Source of the DNA: an uncultured Clostridia bacterium
GTDB lineage: Bacteria > Bacillota > Clostridia > Oscillospirales > Oscillospiraceae
Assembly: GCA_932222125.1 (NCBI GenBank)
Contig: CAKNZJ010000254.1
Span: 1 to 15,937 of the forward strand
Direction of reading: 5' to 3'
Length of the DNA: 15,937 nt
A program made the translations under genes and the position numbers. Below, one piece after another: positions 5,999-14,168 of this stretch. Positions within the stretch are counted from its first letter, which is position 1; every line of letters begins with the position of its first letter. A model generated the notes under the pieces. That model saw only the letters and a program-made list of their open reading frames with translations. It was not told the origin of the DNA and did not search any database.

Positions 5999-6444
5999 TT
6001 ATTTTTCACCTCATATTTTTTGATAAATTGAACCGAGAGCTGTACGCTATAGATAGCCCACCCCTCATCGTCCGCATCATAGAGCACACCATTCTGGGCA
6101 GTGATGTGCTCGCAGTTTGGAATATCTCCAAACACTGGCGCCGCTCCAGTTGCGGACTGCTCCTGGACCCACGCCTGGAACCCCATCACCCAATCAGCAT
6201 TGACAGTGGCCCCAATGTCATCTCCTGGAGTCTTTGAGAATACGCAATACAAGCCAAAATTGTATTGATTCGTCACACGAATGTTCCCTAGAATATCCTG
6301 CTGCCGGGCCACCTCCACTAGCCCAGATGGGAAGATGCCCCCGTTAGAAGGGATCTGGTCTGTATAATCGACCTTATACCCATCAAAGTCACTTGCCCCA
6401 GGGTAGCGCTCTACAAAACCTCTCATTTTTTGTAAGGCAGTCAC
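5986..6444 (-). CDS. minor capsid/tail terminator-like protein
   Basis: This 152-residue protein has the pattern MTALQKMRGFVERYPGASDFDGYKVDYTDQIPSNGGIFPSGLVEV ... ILGNIRVTNQYNFGLYCVF, resembling the phage minor capsid protein family found beside the tail tube gene in Firmicutes phages (PF12691-like, from memory). By position it is likely the tail terminator that caps the tube and meets the head connector. The start is GTG within GTGA, overlapping the upstream stop by four bases, and its end overlaps the tail tube gene by 13 bases. Confidence 0.78.
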   Translation of the reverse strand: MTALQKMRGFVERYPGASDFDGYKVDYTDQIPSNGGIFPSGLVEVARQQDILGNIRVTNQYNFGLYCVFSKTPGDDIGATVNADWVMGFQAWVQEQSATGAAPVFGDIPNCEHITAQNGVLYDADDEGWAIYSVQLSVQFIKKYEVKNKWLT

Positions 6445-6908
6445 CGTGCGCCACCTCGCATCTTGACATAGTCTTGCAACTCAGCCTGCATCTGTGCCCC
6501 CTCTGCGGCCATCAGACGCCGGTCCCAGTATGGCCCTGCCTGAGGATTTTTTGTGGTGCTATAATCGATATCCCGATTACTCGGCACCTTCGGCACACCC
6601 TTCCGGGAGCGCCAGCCGTTTGGCGTCAGGAAGCCGGCCGCACCAGTCTTTGGGTCTACCATAACCTTTCCATGATATAGCATCCGGGCATAGGGCTGAT
6701 TCACACGTATAAAAGGTTCCTCCACCGGGCTTTGGGTGATCATAAGTTTAATCATTGCCCCGGTTCGAAACGGCATGTACTTCTGGATGCGGCGGCGGAC
6801 GTTGGCGGTGTGGACCCTCTGTACATCCCCACCCGCTGTGACCCCCAACCGTTTCATGACCACCTTAACCGGCTTCAAATCCACTTTGATACTGCCTACA
6901 ATATTCAT
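6441..6908 (-). CDS. minor capsid / tail completion protein (HK97 gp10-like position)
   Basis: A basic 155-residue protein with KVDLKPVKVVMKRLGVTAGGDVQRVHTANVRRRIQKYMPFRTGAM and PYARMLYHGKVMVDPKTGAAGFLTPNGWRSRKG. The motif of a helical Arg-rich start, then FRTG, then YARMLYHG, is typical of phage minor capsid proteins (PF11114-like) and gp10-type tail-completion proteins that join head and tail. The start ATG overlaps the upstream stop as ATGA. Confidence 0.82.
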   Translation of the reverse strand: MNIVGSIKVDLKPVKVVMKRLGVTAGGDVQRVHTANVRRRIQKYMPFRTGAMIKLMITQSPVEEPFIRVNQPYARMLYHGKVMVDPKTGAAGFLTPNGWRSRKGVPKVPSNRDIDYSTTKNPQAGPYWDRRLMAAEGAQMQAELQDYVKMRGGAR

Positions 6909-7279
6909 CCGCCCGCCTCCACATGGACCAACCGATCCATCCAGTATTTTGGGTCAACGTATCGAATCACACCTAACCCAGGCACCTTTGCCGGAATCAG
7001 CCCCGCCCAATCCTCCCTGGTCAAAATCTCCGGCCCCTCACCGTGGAGCACCTTGTCCCCCACGGCTACGGTCACCTCATCACAGGGAATCACCAACAGA
7101 AAGCTGTTGACTTCCTTGCTTCCTGTCTTGGACACGTCCTGAGTCTTTTTGAAGTCCAGAAAGGCGCCCTTCTCAATGACCCGGCGGGCATAGACATCCC
7201 CGCCATCCCAATGGTAGAGGGTGACGGTCTGATTGCACAGCCGGTAGTCCACTGGGCTACGGCGCTTAATCCGCACCAT
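6905..7279 (-). CDS. head closure/head-tail adaptor-like protein (DUF6751-like)
   Basis: An upstream ATG at 7315 is possible, but the ATG at 7277-7279 shares one base with the previous TGA and gives MVRIKRRSPVDYRLCNQTVTLYHWDGG, so I chose it (124 residues). The protein has VTLYHWDGGDVYARRVIEKGAFLDFKK, SFLLVIPCDEVTVAVGDKVLHGEGPEI and the C-terminal YVDPKYWMDRLVHVEAGG, a beta-rich small protein seen at the stopper position in these phages. Function is inferred from order (connector, this gene, tail completion, terminator). Confidence 0.72.
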   Translation of the reverse strand: MVRIKRRSPVDYRLCNQTVTLYHWDGGDVYARRVIEKGAFLDFKKTQDVSKTGSKEVNSFLLVIPCDEVTVAVGDKVLHGEGPEILTREDWAGLIPAKVPGLGVIRYVDPKYWMDRLVHVEAGG

Positions 7280-7641
7280 CAGCCCGCCCCCCGATAGATA
7301 TCCAGGTAGAGGCAAGCACAGCGGTACAATTCCTTAGCTTGCCCAGCTGAGCTGATGTCGATAGCCGCTTCGGATGTGCCGCCATAGCTGACAGACACAG
7401 ACCCGATGGAGGTTGATTGAACCGGCCCGCCCTCACCATTGGCTACCAGATCAAAGCTGTACAAAGCCTCAGCTATGGCGCAGACCGCCATAGCCTCGCT
7501 GTTTGGTGTGGGGGCGGTTACTGTATAGGCCCGTTTATACCGGGCCAGCTGTGCCGCCCCACGGGCCTCATAGACAGGCCACTCCTCCTCGGAGATGGCG
7601 CTGCCGTGGTAGACATTCCGGTAAAAGTCATAGTCTGGCAC
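7279..7641 (-). CDS. head-tail connector (gp6-like adaptor)
   Basis: This 120-residue protein starts at GTG 7639-7641 behind GAGAGGAGG. It has MPDYDFYRNVYHGSAISEEEWPVYEARGAAQLARYKRAYTV, a helical middle (MAVCAIAEALYSFDL) and a conserved SIGSVSVSYGGTS ... ELYRCACLYLDIYRGAG end. This is the pattern of the small helical adaptor proteins (HK97 gp6-like) that bind under the portal. It follows capsid genes and precedes the closure protein, as expected. Confidence 0.82.
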   Translation of the reverse strand: MPDYDFYRNVYHGSAISEEEWPVYEARGAAQLARYKRAYTVTAPTPNSEAMAVCAIAEALYSFDLVANGEGGPVQSTSIGSVSVSYGGTSEAAIDISSAGQAKELYRCACLYLDIYRGAG

Positions 7642-7655
7642 AGCGGCACCTCCTC

Positions 7656-7880
7656 TCAGTCCTTGGGTGTTAGAGCCTCAACCTGTGCCCTCAAGTCCTT
7701 ATTCTCCTTCTTCAGAGCTGCGTTCTCCTTTTTGAGCGCGGCGGCGTCAGCATCTCTGGCGGGGGCGTGCAGGGGCTTCCCAGTCTTTTCATCCACCTCA
7801 ACGTAGCCCAATTTCTCCACGGATTCCAGCTGGTCATCCGGGATACGCAGCTGCTTATTGGCACGCATGACTGTCTTCAT
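7656..7880 (-). CDS. small coiled-coil protein after the major capsid gene
   Basis: The 74-residue protein has an N-terminal MKTVMRANKQLRIPDDQLESVEKLGYVEVDEKTGKP, an Ala/Asp linker, and a C-terminal heptad coil (AALKKENAALKKENKDLRAQVEAL). Its ATG shares one base with the major capsid stop. Small proteins in this slot are frequent in Clostridia phages, but I know no assigned role. A capsid accessory or connector-associated role is possible. Confidence 0.7.
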   Translation of the reverse strand: MKTVMRANKQLRIPDDQLESVEKLGYVEVDEKTGKPLHAPARDADAAALKKENAALKKENKDLRAQVEALTPKD

Positions 7881-8773
7881 CAGTTTCCGCCTCCCACATT
7901 GAACATGATGGCGGCTTTCCGCTTGTTTAGCAGGAATACATCATCGTAGGACTCCTCAAAATAGATCCACTTGCCCTCCGACCCAGCGCTGGGCGCGTCC
8001 AGCTGGGCAAACGTGTACTTCTCTGGGGTAATGACAGCGGAGGGATGAACTAAGGCCATGTTGATCTGCTGGGCTCCGGCCCCGTCCTTCCAGCCCTCGG
8101 TAAAGTCATAAGCGGTCTTCATCAAGGCGCTTGGTACATCCTCAATCTGCACCTCATCCAGAGAGGCTACCGCCCGGCTAATAGCCCCCTCCCCGTTTTT
8201 GATAGAGCGGCTCAGTTCTTTCGCGTTCTTCAGCACGCTCCTAATCACAGGAGTTGTGTAAAGGATGCGGCCAACCTTAGGCACATTGGCCTCATCCATA
8301 GCCACCATATAGCCGTCAAACACGGACAGGATATTGTCAATGGTCAGGGCTGCAGTATCAGCAGTCCCGCCAGCCGCTGCCCAGTCTGCGTACAATTTGG
8401 AGATCAGGTAGGCATCCATCTCAGGGAACTTCTGCTCCTCGTTGAACACCCTGGTGATGTTCTGAATAGAGGCCACCTGGTTTGTCTCATCAATATCCAT
8501 TGGGTGGACAAGCGTAGACCATTTCCGATGATTGGTCAGTATCTTGGGTTCCCAAGCGTTCTCAAAATTGCGCTTGGCAACGTTGATGGTGTCCCGGTCT
8601 GCGTCCACCCGCCCGGTGGTGGTCAGATTGGGGATTTGGATGGTGTTGGCGTTGATCCAGCGATACCGGCTGTCATTCTCCGTGCTGCGCAGAGCGGCAA
8701 AGTGGAGTACGTTAGGGTAGGCTTGGGCCAGTGCCTGGGAATATGCTTGGGCATAGTTTAGTGCATTCGGCAT
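7880..8773 (-). CDS. major capsid protein (HK97-like fold family)
   Basis: The 297-residue protein begins MPNALNYAQAYSQALAQAYPNVLHFAALRST behind AAAGGAG. It includes IQIPNLTTTGRVDADRDTI, LTNHRKWSTLVHPMDIDETN, NITRVFNEEQKFPEMDAYLISKLY and the C-terminal FEESYDDVFLLNKRKAAIMFNVGG, all features of major capsid proteins that follow a GP20-type scaffold. It forms the icosahedral shell. There is no long N-terminal delta domain, in keeping with the separate scaffold gene upstream. Confidence 0.92.
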   Translation of the reverse strand: MPNALNYAQAYSQALAQAYPNVLHFAALRSTENDSRYRWINANTIQIPNLTTTGRVDADRDTINVAKRNFENAWEPKILTNHRKWSTLVHPMDIDETNQVASIQNITRVFNEEQKFPEMDAYLISKLYADWAAAGGTADTAALTIDNILSVFDGYMVAMDEANVPKVGRILYTTPVIRSVLKNAKELSRSIKNGEGAISRAVASLDEVQIEDVPSALMKTAYDFTEGWKDGAGAQQINMALVHPSAVITPEKYTFAQLDAPSAGSEGKWIYFEESYDDVFLLNKRKAAIMFNVGGGN

Positions 8774-8793
8774 TGTGTTAGCTCCTTTCAGAT

Positions 8794-9360
8794 TTATTGA
8801 TTCGTGCCTTGCTTCGCCCGGATACCGGTGAATCCAAAGTTAAAGACCCCAGTCGGAGGCGGATTGGCGCCTGTTCCAGCGGCAAAAGGTGGAGGAGTCT
8901 GCTCCGGTTCGAACAGATAACTGCTGTCCTTTTTCAGCCCCTCCAATGCGGTGGCGATGTCCTTGCTCTGATTCTTGCTGTCTTTCAAGGCGGTAATCCT
9001 TTCCGCCCCCAGTGCGCCGATAATGGCGCCAGCGTGCTTTCCCCTGGCCGCAGCAATAGCGTCCTTCAGCACGCCGTTAAAGGCCATGTCGGCAAGATCA
9101 GCTTGGTACTTACTCTCAGCAGCAGTCAGGTCACTCTGTAGCTTTGTGATCTGCCCCTGAAGTCCTGTTACATCTACGCCATCAAAGGCCTTTAGACCAT
9201 CCTTTGCGGTCTGAAGCTGATCCTTGATGAGGTCATAGTCCTCAAAAGGCTTCTTAGCCGCTTCAATGTCCCGGTCATTCTCCTCCATGATGGCGTCAAC
9301 GATCTCCTTTGGCAAAGGCTGATCACCTACCTTGAAATTCTGCAAAAACTCACGCTTCAT
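8794..9360 (-). CDS. capsid scaffold protein (GP20 family)
   Basis: The start ATG at 9358-9360 lies behind AGAAAGGAGTGCT and gives MKREFLQNFKVGDQPLPKEIVDAIMEENDRDIE (188 residues); a longer reading to 9402 has no good ribosome site. The middle is a long coiled coil (about residues 45-90), followed by LADMAFNGVLKDAIAAARGKHAGAIIGAL and a Pro/Gly-rich C-terminus. This is the phage minor structural GP20 pattern: an internal scaffold that guides procapsid assembly and is then removed. Its place directly before the capsid gene fits. Confidence 0.9.
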   Translation of the reverse strand: MKREFLQNFKVGDQPLPKEIVDAIMEENDRDIEAAKKPFEDYDLIKDQLQTAKDGLKAFDGVDVTGLQGQITKLQSDLTAAESKYQADLADMAFNGVLKDAIAAARGKHAGAIIGALGAERITALKDSKNQSKDIATALEGLKKDSSYLFEPEQTPPPFAAGTGANPPPTGVFNFGFTGIRAKQGTNQ

Positions 9361-9515
9361 AGCACTCCTTTCTCCGCTCCGCTTTGATAATGGGGGTCGC
9401 ATCCCCTGCGGTCCCGTAGTTTTACGACTTCGGGGCGGTCAAAGATGGTATGAACACGGGCAGCAGCCCGCAGTCAACAAAAATAGGAGCCAACCACCAA
9501 GATAATCCTTAGCAG
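9361..9515 (-). promoter_or_regulatory. 155-base leader before the scaffold gene with small hairpins
   Basis: This is the longest gap between head genes. On the minus strand it contains TTGACT followed by a 5-bp hairpin (CGGGC-TGCT-GCCCG), then short possible stems around CGTA-AAAC-TACG and GGGG-ATGCGA-CCCC. A promoter here is weak because no good -10 is found 17 bases after TTGACT. It may act as an mRNA processing or stability element that raises capsid gene expression. Evidence is thin. Confidence 0.25.
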
Positions 9516-9674
9516 TCAGCCCCTATGGCTCTCCTCAGCGCCCATTCGCTGAGTGGTGTATTTGATTGTCTTTTTGACCTCTAAGACGATATAGCCATCA
9601 CCCCGCCGCCGTATCTCAGCGTCATTTCCACGCCGGATAATGGCTTCAATGGCTTGGACGATCTCGCTACTCAT
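9516..9674 (-). CDS. 52-aa conserved small phage protein
   Basis: The likely product starts at ATG 9672-9674, which overlaps the previous gene's stop by eight bases: MSSEIVQAIEAIIRRGNDAEIRRRGDGYIVLEVKKTIKYTTQ. The RGNDAEIRRRGDGYIVLEVKK(T)IKY core resembles small proteins often seen in Firmicutes phages and looks like an alpha helix followed by a beta hairpin. It is basic. A longer frame to 9743 runs through the preceding gene and has no ribosome site, so I rejected it. Role unknown. Confidence 0.65.
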   Translation of the reverse strand: MSSEIVQAIEAIIRRGNDAEIRRRGDGYIVLEVKKTIKYTTQRMGAEESHRG

Positions 9675-9885
9675 GTCCTGCCAGCCAAGCAAGCAGATCT
9701 GCGCAAAGCGTGCCGGTCTCGCTCTCACCATCTCCCGCCTCATTCACGCCTCGCTCAGAAATGACTGCCTCAACAGCTTCAATCAGCAAAAGCAATTGTT
9801 CGCCATCAATGGCCCCAAACGGGTCAAAGCCAAGCGCTAAAGACCGAATCAATTCATGATACTTTTTTGGATAATTGTATTTCAT
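9667..9885 (-). CDS. 72-aa acidic protein directly after the nuclease-tipped minor head gene
   Basis: It starts at ATG 9883-9885 with an ATGA overlap to the minor head stop and an AAAGGAGGG site. The sequence MKYNYPKKYHELIRSLALGFDPFGAIDGEQLLLLIEAVEAVI is helical and the C-terminal half is rich in Glu/Asp (EAGDGESETGTLCADLL). I do not recognise a family. MuF-type phage toxins are commonly followed by a small immunity gene, and this acidic, tightly coupled ORF is the best candidate for neutralising the nuclease domain of its neighbour. This is inference from position and charge. Confidence 0.7.
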   Translation of the reverse strand: MKYNYPKKYHELIRSLALGFDPFGAIDGEQLLLLIEAVEAVISERGVNEAGDGESETGTLCADLLAWLAGHE

Positions 9886-11345
9886 GCGTGGCCCTCCTTT
9901 AACCTTTTAGCCACTTTTGTATGTGTAGGCCAGACACTTGTGATTGCGCCGGTCTCTGGATTGACCACAATTGTGGCTCTCTCCCCGATGAGCTGATAAC
10001 TTGGCCGCCCCAACTTGTCATACTTGATTGTACTGGTTTTAAGCGGATTTTGCAAGGCATTCACAGCCGCTGCCCCTGAAACATCTCTTCTCATAGCCTG
10101 CTCAATTACATGGTCTGTGATCCTTACAGACACCCCATTTGGCAGTGTCGTATCGCTCATCCCCGCAAATTGCTCAAAGGTTCTTCCAATTTTGCGGTAA
10201 GGCCCTGGCCGTTCGGCATCAAACCCCACAACATCCATCCGCTCATGCTGGGTTTTTAGCCCAGCGGCCTTTGAAAAACGCTCGTACTCCTGATGCAACC
10301 TTTGGAGCCGGATACGGTCTGCCCGCACCACATTCTCATCTCCTGTGGCTTTGTCCACCAAAATACGGCGCTTTTGCCTGCGTATGGACCGCTCCAGCTG
10401 CCGCTGCATTTGAGTTGCCTCATAGCCTGTATAATGGCGCCCATCCACAACCACCCCTTTTTCATTGCTGGCTCTAAGATCCTCCAGCTCCTCTGGGGTG
10501 TACTGGGGCCGGTTCACCCCCAGGATGATGGGGAAGGCGGCGTGGCCGCAGTTCAAGGTGCCTATACGCCGCACCAATCCGTTGTTCAGCTCGGCATATG
10601 CAGCATCGCTGTACTGCTTGCCCTGAATTGGTTCGTGATCCGGGGCGCTGTTTGCGTGCGCAGTGATCTCCCAGCCGTTGCACCCAAGCTTGTCATGGTT
10701 CATTTGGCTGATCTGTTCCTGCATCAGGCCCAGGCCTCCTAAGATATTTCGCCGGACGGCCGCCTCCAGGGAGGTGTATACCCCACTTTGGTAATCAATG
10801 ACCCGGACGCCCTGCTTTGCCAGATTGCGGGTGGCCTGCCGGATAGCCTCGGTGTAGCTGGCCGCGCCGGTGACGACCTGTTTGAAGGCAAAGTCACAGG
10901 TGGTTATATAGGCCCTGGTCAGCGGTTCCGTCTTACCATACGGGTTCACAAACCCAATGGTCTGCACAATATTGGAAAAGTCCTCCTGAGCCAGCTCCAC
11001 GGCGGCGGCGACAATCTGTTGAAGGGCGGCGCTCCGCTCAAAGGGTACCGCCTGGATATAGGGGAACCGGCTGACATCCAGATCGTAGCCCGACTGGGCT
11101 GATTGGTACATGATCCGCCGTATCTCCTGGTGGGACAGACCCAGCCGCCGGCGCAGCTCCTGTTTCAGCTTCCGCTGGGAAACGCCAAGCTGTTGGGCCC
11201 GCCAGATTTGATACGCCGCTGTACTGGTAAGCTTCCCTGCCTGGGCAATTCGTCTGGCAATGTCCTCAAGCAGGAAGTCATTGATCGGATCTGTGATCTG
11301 CCATGCCCGGTCTCGCAGGGCGGCAATCTGCTCTGGCGTCAACAT
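9882..11345 (-). CDS. minor head protein with C-terminal BECR-fold nuclease domain
   Basis: This 487-residue protein has an N-terminal minor capsid protein 2/MuF-like region: helices to about residue 215, then LGCNGWEITAHANSAPDHEPIQGKQYSD and IGTLNCGHAAFPIILGVNRPQYTPEEL. A conserved tail HYTGYEATQMQRQLERSIRRQKRRIL ... EYERFSKAAGLKTQ follows. Most relatives end near there. This one continues for about 95 residues (395-487) with SVRITDHVIEQAMRR and the paired strands ERATIVVNPETGAITSVWPTH, the signature of phage Barnase-EndoU-ColicinE5/D-RelE-like (BECR) RNase domains. His412, Arg456, Thr474 and His475 are candidate active-site residues. The protein would be packaged with or near the portal and could act on RNA in the infected cell or be a polymorphic toxin. 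The start ATG shares one base with the portal stop. Confidence 0.87.
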   Translation of the reverse strand: MLTPEQIAALRDRAWQITDPINDFLLEDIARRIAQAGKLTSTAAYQIWRAQQLGVSQRKLKQELRRRLGLSHQEIRRIMYQSAQSGYDLDVSRFPYIQAVPFERSAALQQIVAAAVELAQEDFSNIVQTIGFVNPYGKTEPLTRAYITTCDFAFKQVVTGAASYTEAIRQATRNLAKQGVRVIDYQSGVYTSLEAAVRRNILGGLGLMQEQISQMNHDKLGCNGWEITAHANSAPDHEPIQGKQYSDAAYAELNNGLVRRIGTLNCGHAAFPIILGVNRPQYTPEELEDLRASNEKGVVVDGRHYTGYEATQMQRQLERSIRRQKRRILVDKATGDENVVRADRIRLQRLHQEYERFSKAAGLKTQHERMDVVGFDAERPGPYRKIGRTFEQFAGMSDTTLPNGVSVRITDHVIEQAMRRDVSGAAAVNALQNPLKTSTIKYDKLGRPSYQLIGERATIVVNPETGAITSVWPTHTKVAKRLKEGHA

Positions 11346-12730
11346 CAGACCTCATCCTTCTCTTCCCTTTTTGATACTTGGTCTAGCCCTGGCATATATT
11401 TCTCCCGGATTTTTGCCAAGTCGGTAGAGGTCTCAGTGGGCAGATTAAAGCGCCAACCTAAGGCGATCTCTGGCTTGAGCAGTTCTGTAGCTACCATGTC
11501 CTTATAATCGTCCCACACCTTATCTTCGTCATACAGAATGCCGTTGCCCCAGTCAATGGTAACATCATCGCCATCTACCTCATGAGCATTTGGCACATGG
11601 TATAGCTGCCCCATAGTGCCGCATAGCTGTATGGCTTCCCTCACCGCGCACTCCCACATCTGCTGAAAGTCAATGATGGTCAGGTTATAGTCGCCCTCGC
11701 TGGAAGTAACCTCCTTAGCTGTACGCTCCACCGCTTCCACCTCAGACAGTAGCCCACGCTTGATTCCAAGTACTGTCTCCACATTGCGCAGATATTCCCG
11801 CTTACGATTTAAAAAAGAGTCATCCCGCAATTCCGGGGAGAAAACGGTGACGCCAATACTCTCAGCATCCTCATCCAACGCCGTAAAGATGTGATCCCTA
11901 AAACTCCGAGTCCCATCTTTCTCCTTTTTTAGCAGATCTCCGCTGACAATGATCCGGCTCTCGCCGCGCTCAAACTCCCCATTCAGCTGAGCCTCGTTGC
12001 GGTTGATGTTGTGGATTAATCCAACCGCCGCGGCGTAGACTGACACACCGTCCTCACTTCCATCCACACAGTTTGCCATAGGGGTTTTTACCCGCACCAC
12101 ACCCAAGCTGTAGAACTTGTGGGGAAAAGTGTAGGATTCTGGGAGGTCTTTATACCTGGGCAGTGTAGATAGCGGCACTTGCATCCCAAGCGAACCCTGG
12201 AGCGATGACCGATAGAGCTTGTTGGAGATAGACAAGTATCCGTCCTCATCTAATGTTCGGCGCTCAAGCAGCGTATAGTAGGACTTGTCCGCAGTTGTAT
12301 ACTCGGCTAGTCCAATGTCAGTTAGCTGTCCGTTAGCATCTCTGCCAAATACCAGCACACTCACCCTATTGATGACTGTCCACTGCCAGCCATTGATTGT
12401 TGGGACCGGCTTGAGCAGGCACTCTCCTCCAATCAACGCCATCTGCATAGCTTGCTCCCGCTTCTGCTCCAGCGAATCCAAAGCAGCCTGGACAAAAGCG
12501 TCCGCAGAGGTCGCTGTGTACTCTCCAAACACCGTCTTGACCAATTTGTTGACCACAGTGTAAGCGATGCGCTGGCACGGATCCTCATCCTCAGTGGGCT
12601 GAGCGTTAAAGTACAGATCAAACCACTCCTGGATTGCAGCGCGCATAGCGTCTGATGTGCAGTCCCTGTCGTTGAACGCATCTTCATAACTGTATGCAGT
12701 TTTGTTAAAAATCGCTGTGATCACACTCAT
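11345..12730 (-). CDS. portal protein, SPP1 Gp6-like
   Basis: The 461-residue protein matches the SPP1 Gp6-type portal layout: an N-terminal YNDRDCTSDAM-like helical segment (here AFNDRDCTSDAMRAAIQEWFDLYFN), RIAYTVVNKLVKTVFGEY, the beta-rich wing (WQWTVINRVSVLVFGRDANGQLTDIGLAEYT), FKxPMANCVDGSEDGVSVYAAAVGLIHNIN-like clip/stem region, and the C-terminal crown with VTSSEGDYNLTIIDFQQMWECAVREA. Portals form the 12-subunit ring for DNA entry. The start overlaps the preceding small gene as ATGA, and the end abuts the minor head gene. Confidence 0.9.
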   Translation of the reverse strand: MSVITAIFNKTAYSYEDAFNDRDCTSDAMRAAIQEWFDLYFNAQPTEDEDPCQRIAYTVVNKLVKTVFGEYTATSADAFVQAALDSLEQKREQAMQMALIGGECLLKPVPTINGWQWTVINRVSVLVFGRDANGQLTDIGLAEYTTADKSYYTLLERRTLDEDGYLSISNKLYRSSLQGSLGMQVPLSTLPRYKDLPESYTFPHKFYSLGVVRVKTPMANCVDGSEDGVSVYAAAVGLIHNINRNEAQLNGEFERGESRIIVSGDLLKKEKDGTRSFRDHIFTALDEDAESIGVTVFSPELRDDSFLNRKREYLRNVETVLGIKRGLLSEVEAVERTAKEVTSSEGDYNLTIIDFQQMWECAVREAIQLCGTMGQLYHVPNAHEVDGDDVTIDWGNGILYDEDKVWDDYKDMVATELLKPEIALGWRFNLPTETSTDLAKIREKYMPGLDQVSKREEKDEV

Positions 12731-12921
12731 TTGCCATCTACCTTGTTATTAATTAATGGGCGCATTCCTGCCCTGATCCCTGTTTCTAAGCCGTCTATAT
12801 AGGCATTTAACTCTCGGATTCTGCCATGAAGCTTTGCATTTTCTTCCTTCAGCGCCATATTCTCAGCATACACACGATCCTTCGCCCATGTAGGCAAAAA
12901 GGTCAACTGGAGCCACTCCAT
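12727..12921 (-). CDS. small coiled-coil protein between large terminase and portal
   Basis: At least 64 residues from the ATG at 12919-12921: MEWLQLTFLPTWAKDRVYAENMALKEENAKLHGRIRELNAYIDGLETGIRAG. The WLQLTFLPTW start is hydrophobic and the rest is a heptad-type coil. The stop overlaps the portal start (ATGA). The AGGAGG site is about 20 bases from this ATG, too far. An ATA at 12934-12936 lies five bases after AGGAGG, overlaps the large terminase stop as ATAA, and would add MIKRF. A non-ATG start there is plausible. I do not know the function. Confidence 0.7.
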   Translation of the reverse strand: MEWLQLTFLPTWAKDRVYAENMALKEENAKLHGRIRELNAYIDGLETGIRAGMRPLINNKVDGK

Positions 12922-12932
12922 AAATCGTTTGA

Positions 12933-14168
12933 TTATTGACCCCTCCTCTTCCAGATCCGGTTTGTCCCATAGCGCACTGCATCTATATGATGATTTGAGG
13001 CATCCGGGTAATCAGATAAGACTTCCCCTGTTTTCTTGTCACGCTCGTATTCGTACTCTGTAAACTCTTTCGCGGTATCTGGGCACCGCTCTGGATCAAT
13101 TACAATTGCAGCCAAGCTTTGGAGCCATTTCATTGAGTACCGGACACTGCCTGGTCCCTTCTCTGCCCCGCGGCACCGCAGATCAAAAGCTTTGTAATCG
13201 CTGATGCTTTTTTCTTCCGCACTGTCCGCAATTACTAGCTCGTCATCTGCGATGCGCTTTTTCAGCAATGCGGCCGTATCCTGGTTGCTGGTTCTCCAGC
13301 GGGTCAACTCATCAAAGATGTACAACGTCCTCCGGGCGGCATCGTAGTGCATTCGGTTCCAGGCCCATGGATCCGGGAACCAGCCCCAGTCCACCCCGGA
13401 AATGATCCTGTCAAACGTCTGAATCTGCGTATCCGTAATAGCATCAATACGCAGGTTTTCAAACACCGCCGTCCCACTTCCAACTACCTCGCCTAGATAT
13501 TCATGCTGGTAGCCTGTCGGATTCGTCTCTTTCAAATGCTCTGCATCTTCTAAGAACCGGGGGCCTAACCACTCTCGGGGAGTTGTCAGGTAGGTGCTGT
13601 GGTGGACCCTTCTCCTCTGCTTTCTCTCCAGCGCATACTGATTGGCCCAGTTGCGTGCCATAGCGGGTGGGTTGAACGATTTAAAGCATATGGAGTATGG
13701 GCCGCCGCGGAAAATAGACTGCTCTACATTGCGAATCTGCTCCGGGCCGTCAAACTGATCTAATTCCTCAAACCACCCGATCCCAATATAGCCAAACGAC
13801 ACCTTGATGGACTTGACCTTCCCAGGATCATCCAACCCAAAAAACATGATTTTTTGGCCAGTGGGCAAGTAAGTACACTCCATTGGGCTGACAGTACATC
13901 GGAACTTACTGGACAGTCCAAGCGCCGCAACCGCCCAGCAGATTTGCGCATAGACAGAACTGCGCAGTGTATTGCCTACCTTGCGAAAAATCGCCGCATG
14001 GCACTTTGGGTGCTTTAACAATTGGAGGATTACTTCGACAGATATGTAGCTGGATTTGGCACTGCCGCGCCCGCCTTTCTCCACCAGCTCATTTACGCGG
14101 CAATCCTTCACTGCACGGTGTGAATCTGCAAAAGCCTGGGATATAATCTCAGAAAGCTTATATGTCAT
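12933..14168 (-). CDS. terL: terminase large subunit (PBSX-like)
   Basis: The 411-residue DNA-packaging motor has an N-terminal ATPase with Walker A GGRGSAKSS (about residues 32-40) and Walker B IGWFEELDQF (about 128-137, catalytic Glu within EE). The C-terminal nuclease has its acidic cluster in SGVDWGWFPDPWAW, ELVIADSAEEKSISDYK and the terminal DASNHHIDAVRYG. The enzyme cuts concatemeric DNA and drives it through the portal. The ATG overlaps the end of the small subunit by 11 bases. The length is normal for PBSX-type TerL and all key motifs are intact. Confidence 0.95.
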   Translation of the reverse strand: MTYKLSEIISQAFADSHRAVKDCRVNELVEKGGRGSAKSSYISVEVILQLLKHPKCHAAIFRKVGNTLRSSVYAQICWAVAALGLSSKFRCTVSPMECTYLPTGQKIMFFGLDDPGKVKSIKVSFGYIGIGWFEELDQFDGPEQIRNVEQSIFRGGPYSICFKSFNPPAMARNWANQYALERKQRRRVHHSTYLTTPREWLGPRFLEDAEHLKETNPTGYQHEYLGEVVGSGTAVFENLRIDAITDTQIQTFDRIISGVDWGWFPDPWAWNRMHYDAARRTLYIFDELTRWRTSNQDTAALLKKRIADDELVIADSAEEKSISDYKAFDLRCRGAEKGPGSVRYSMKWLQSLAAIVIDPERCPDTAKEFTEYEYERDKKTGEVLSDYPDASNHHIDAVRYGTNRIWKRRGQ

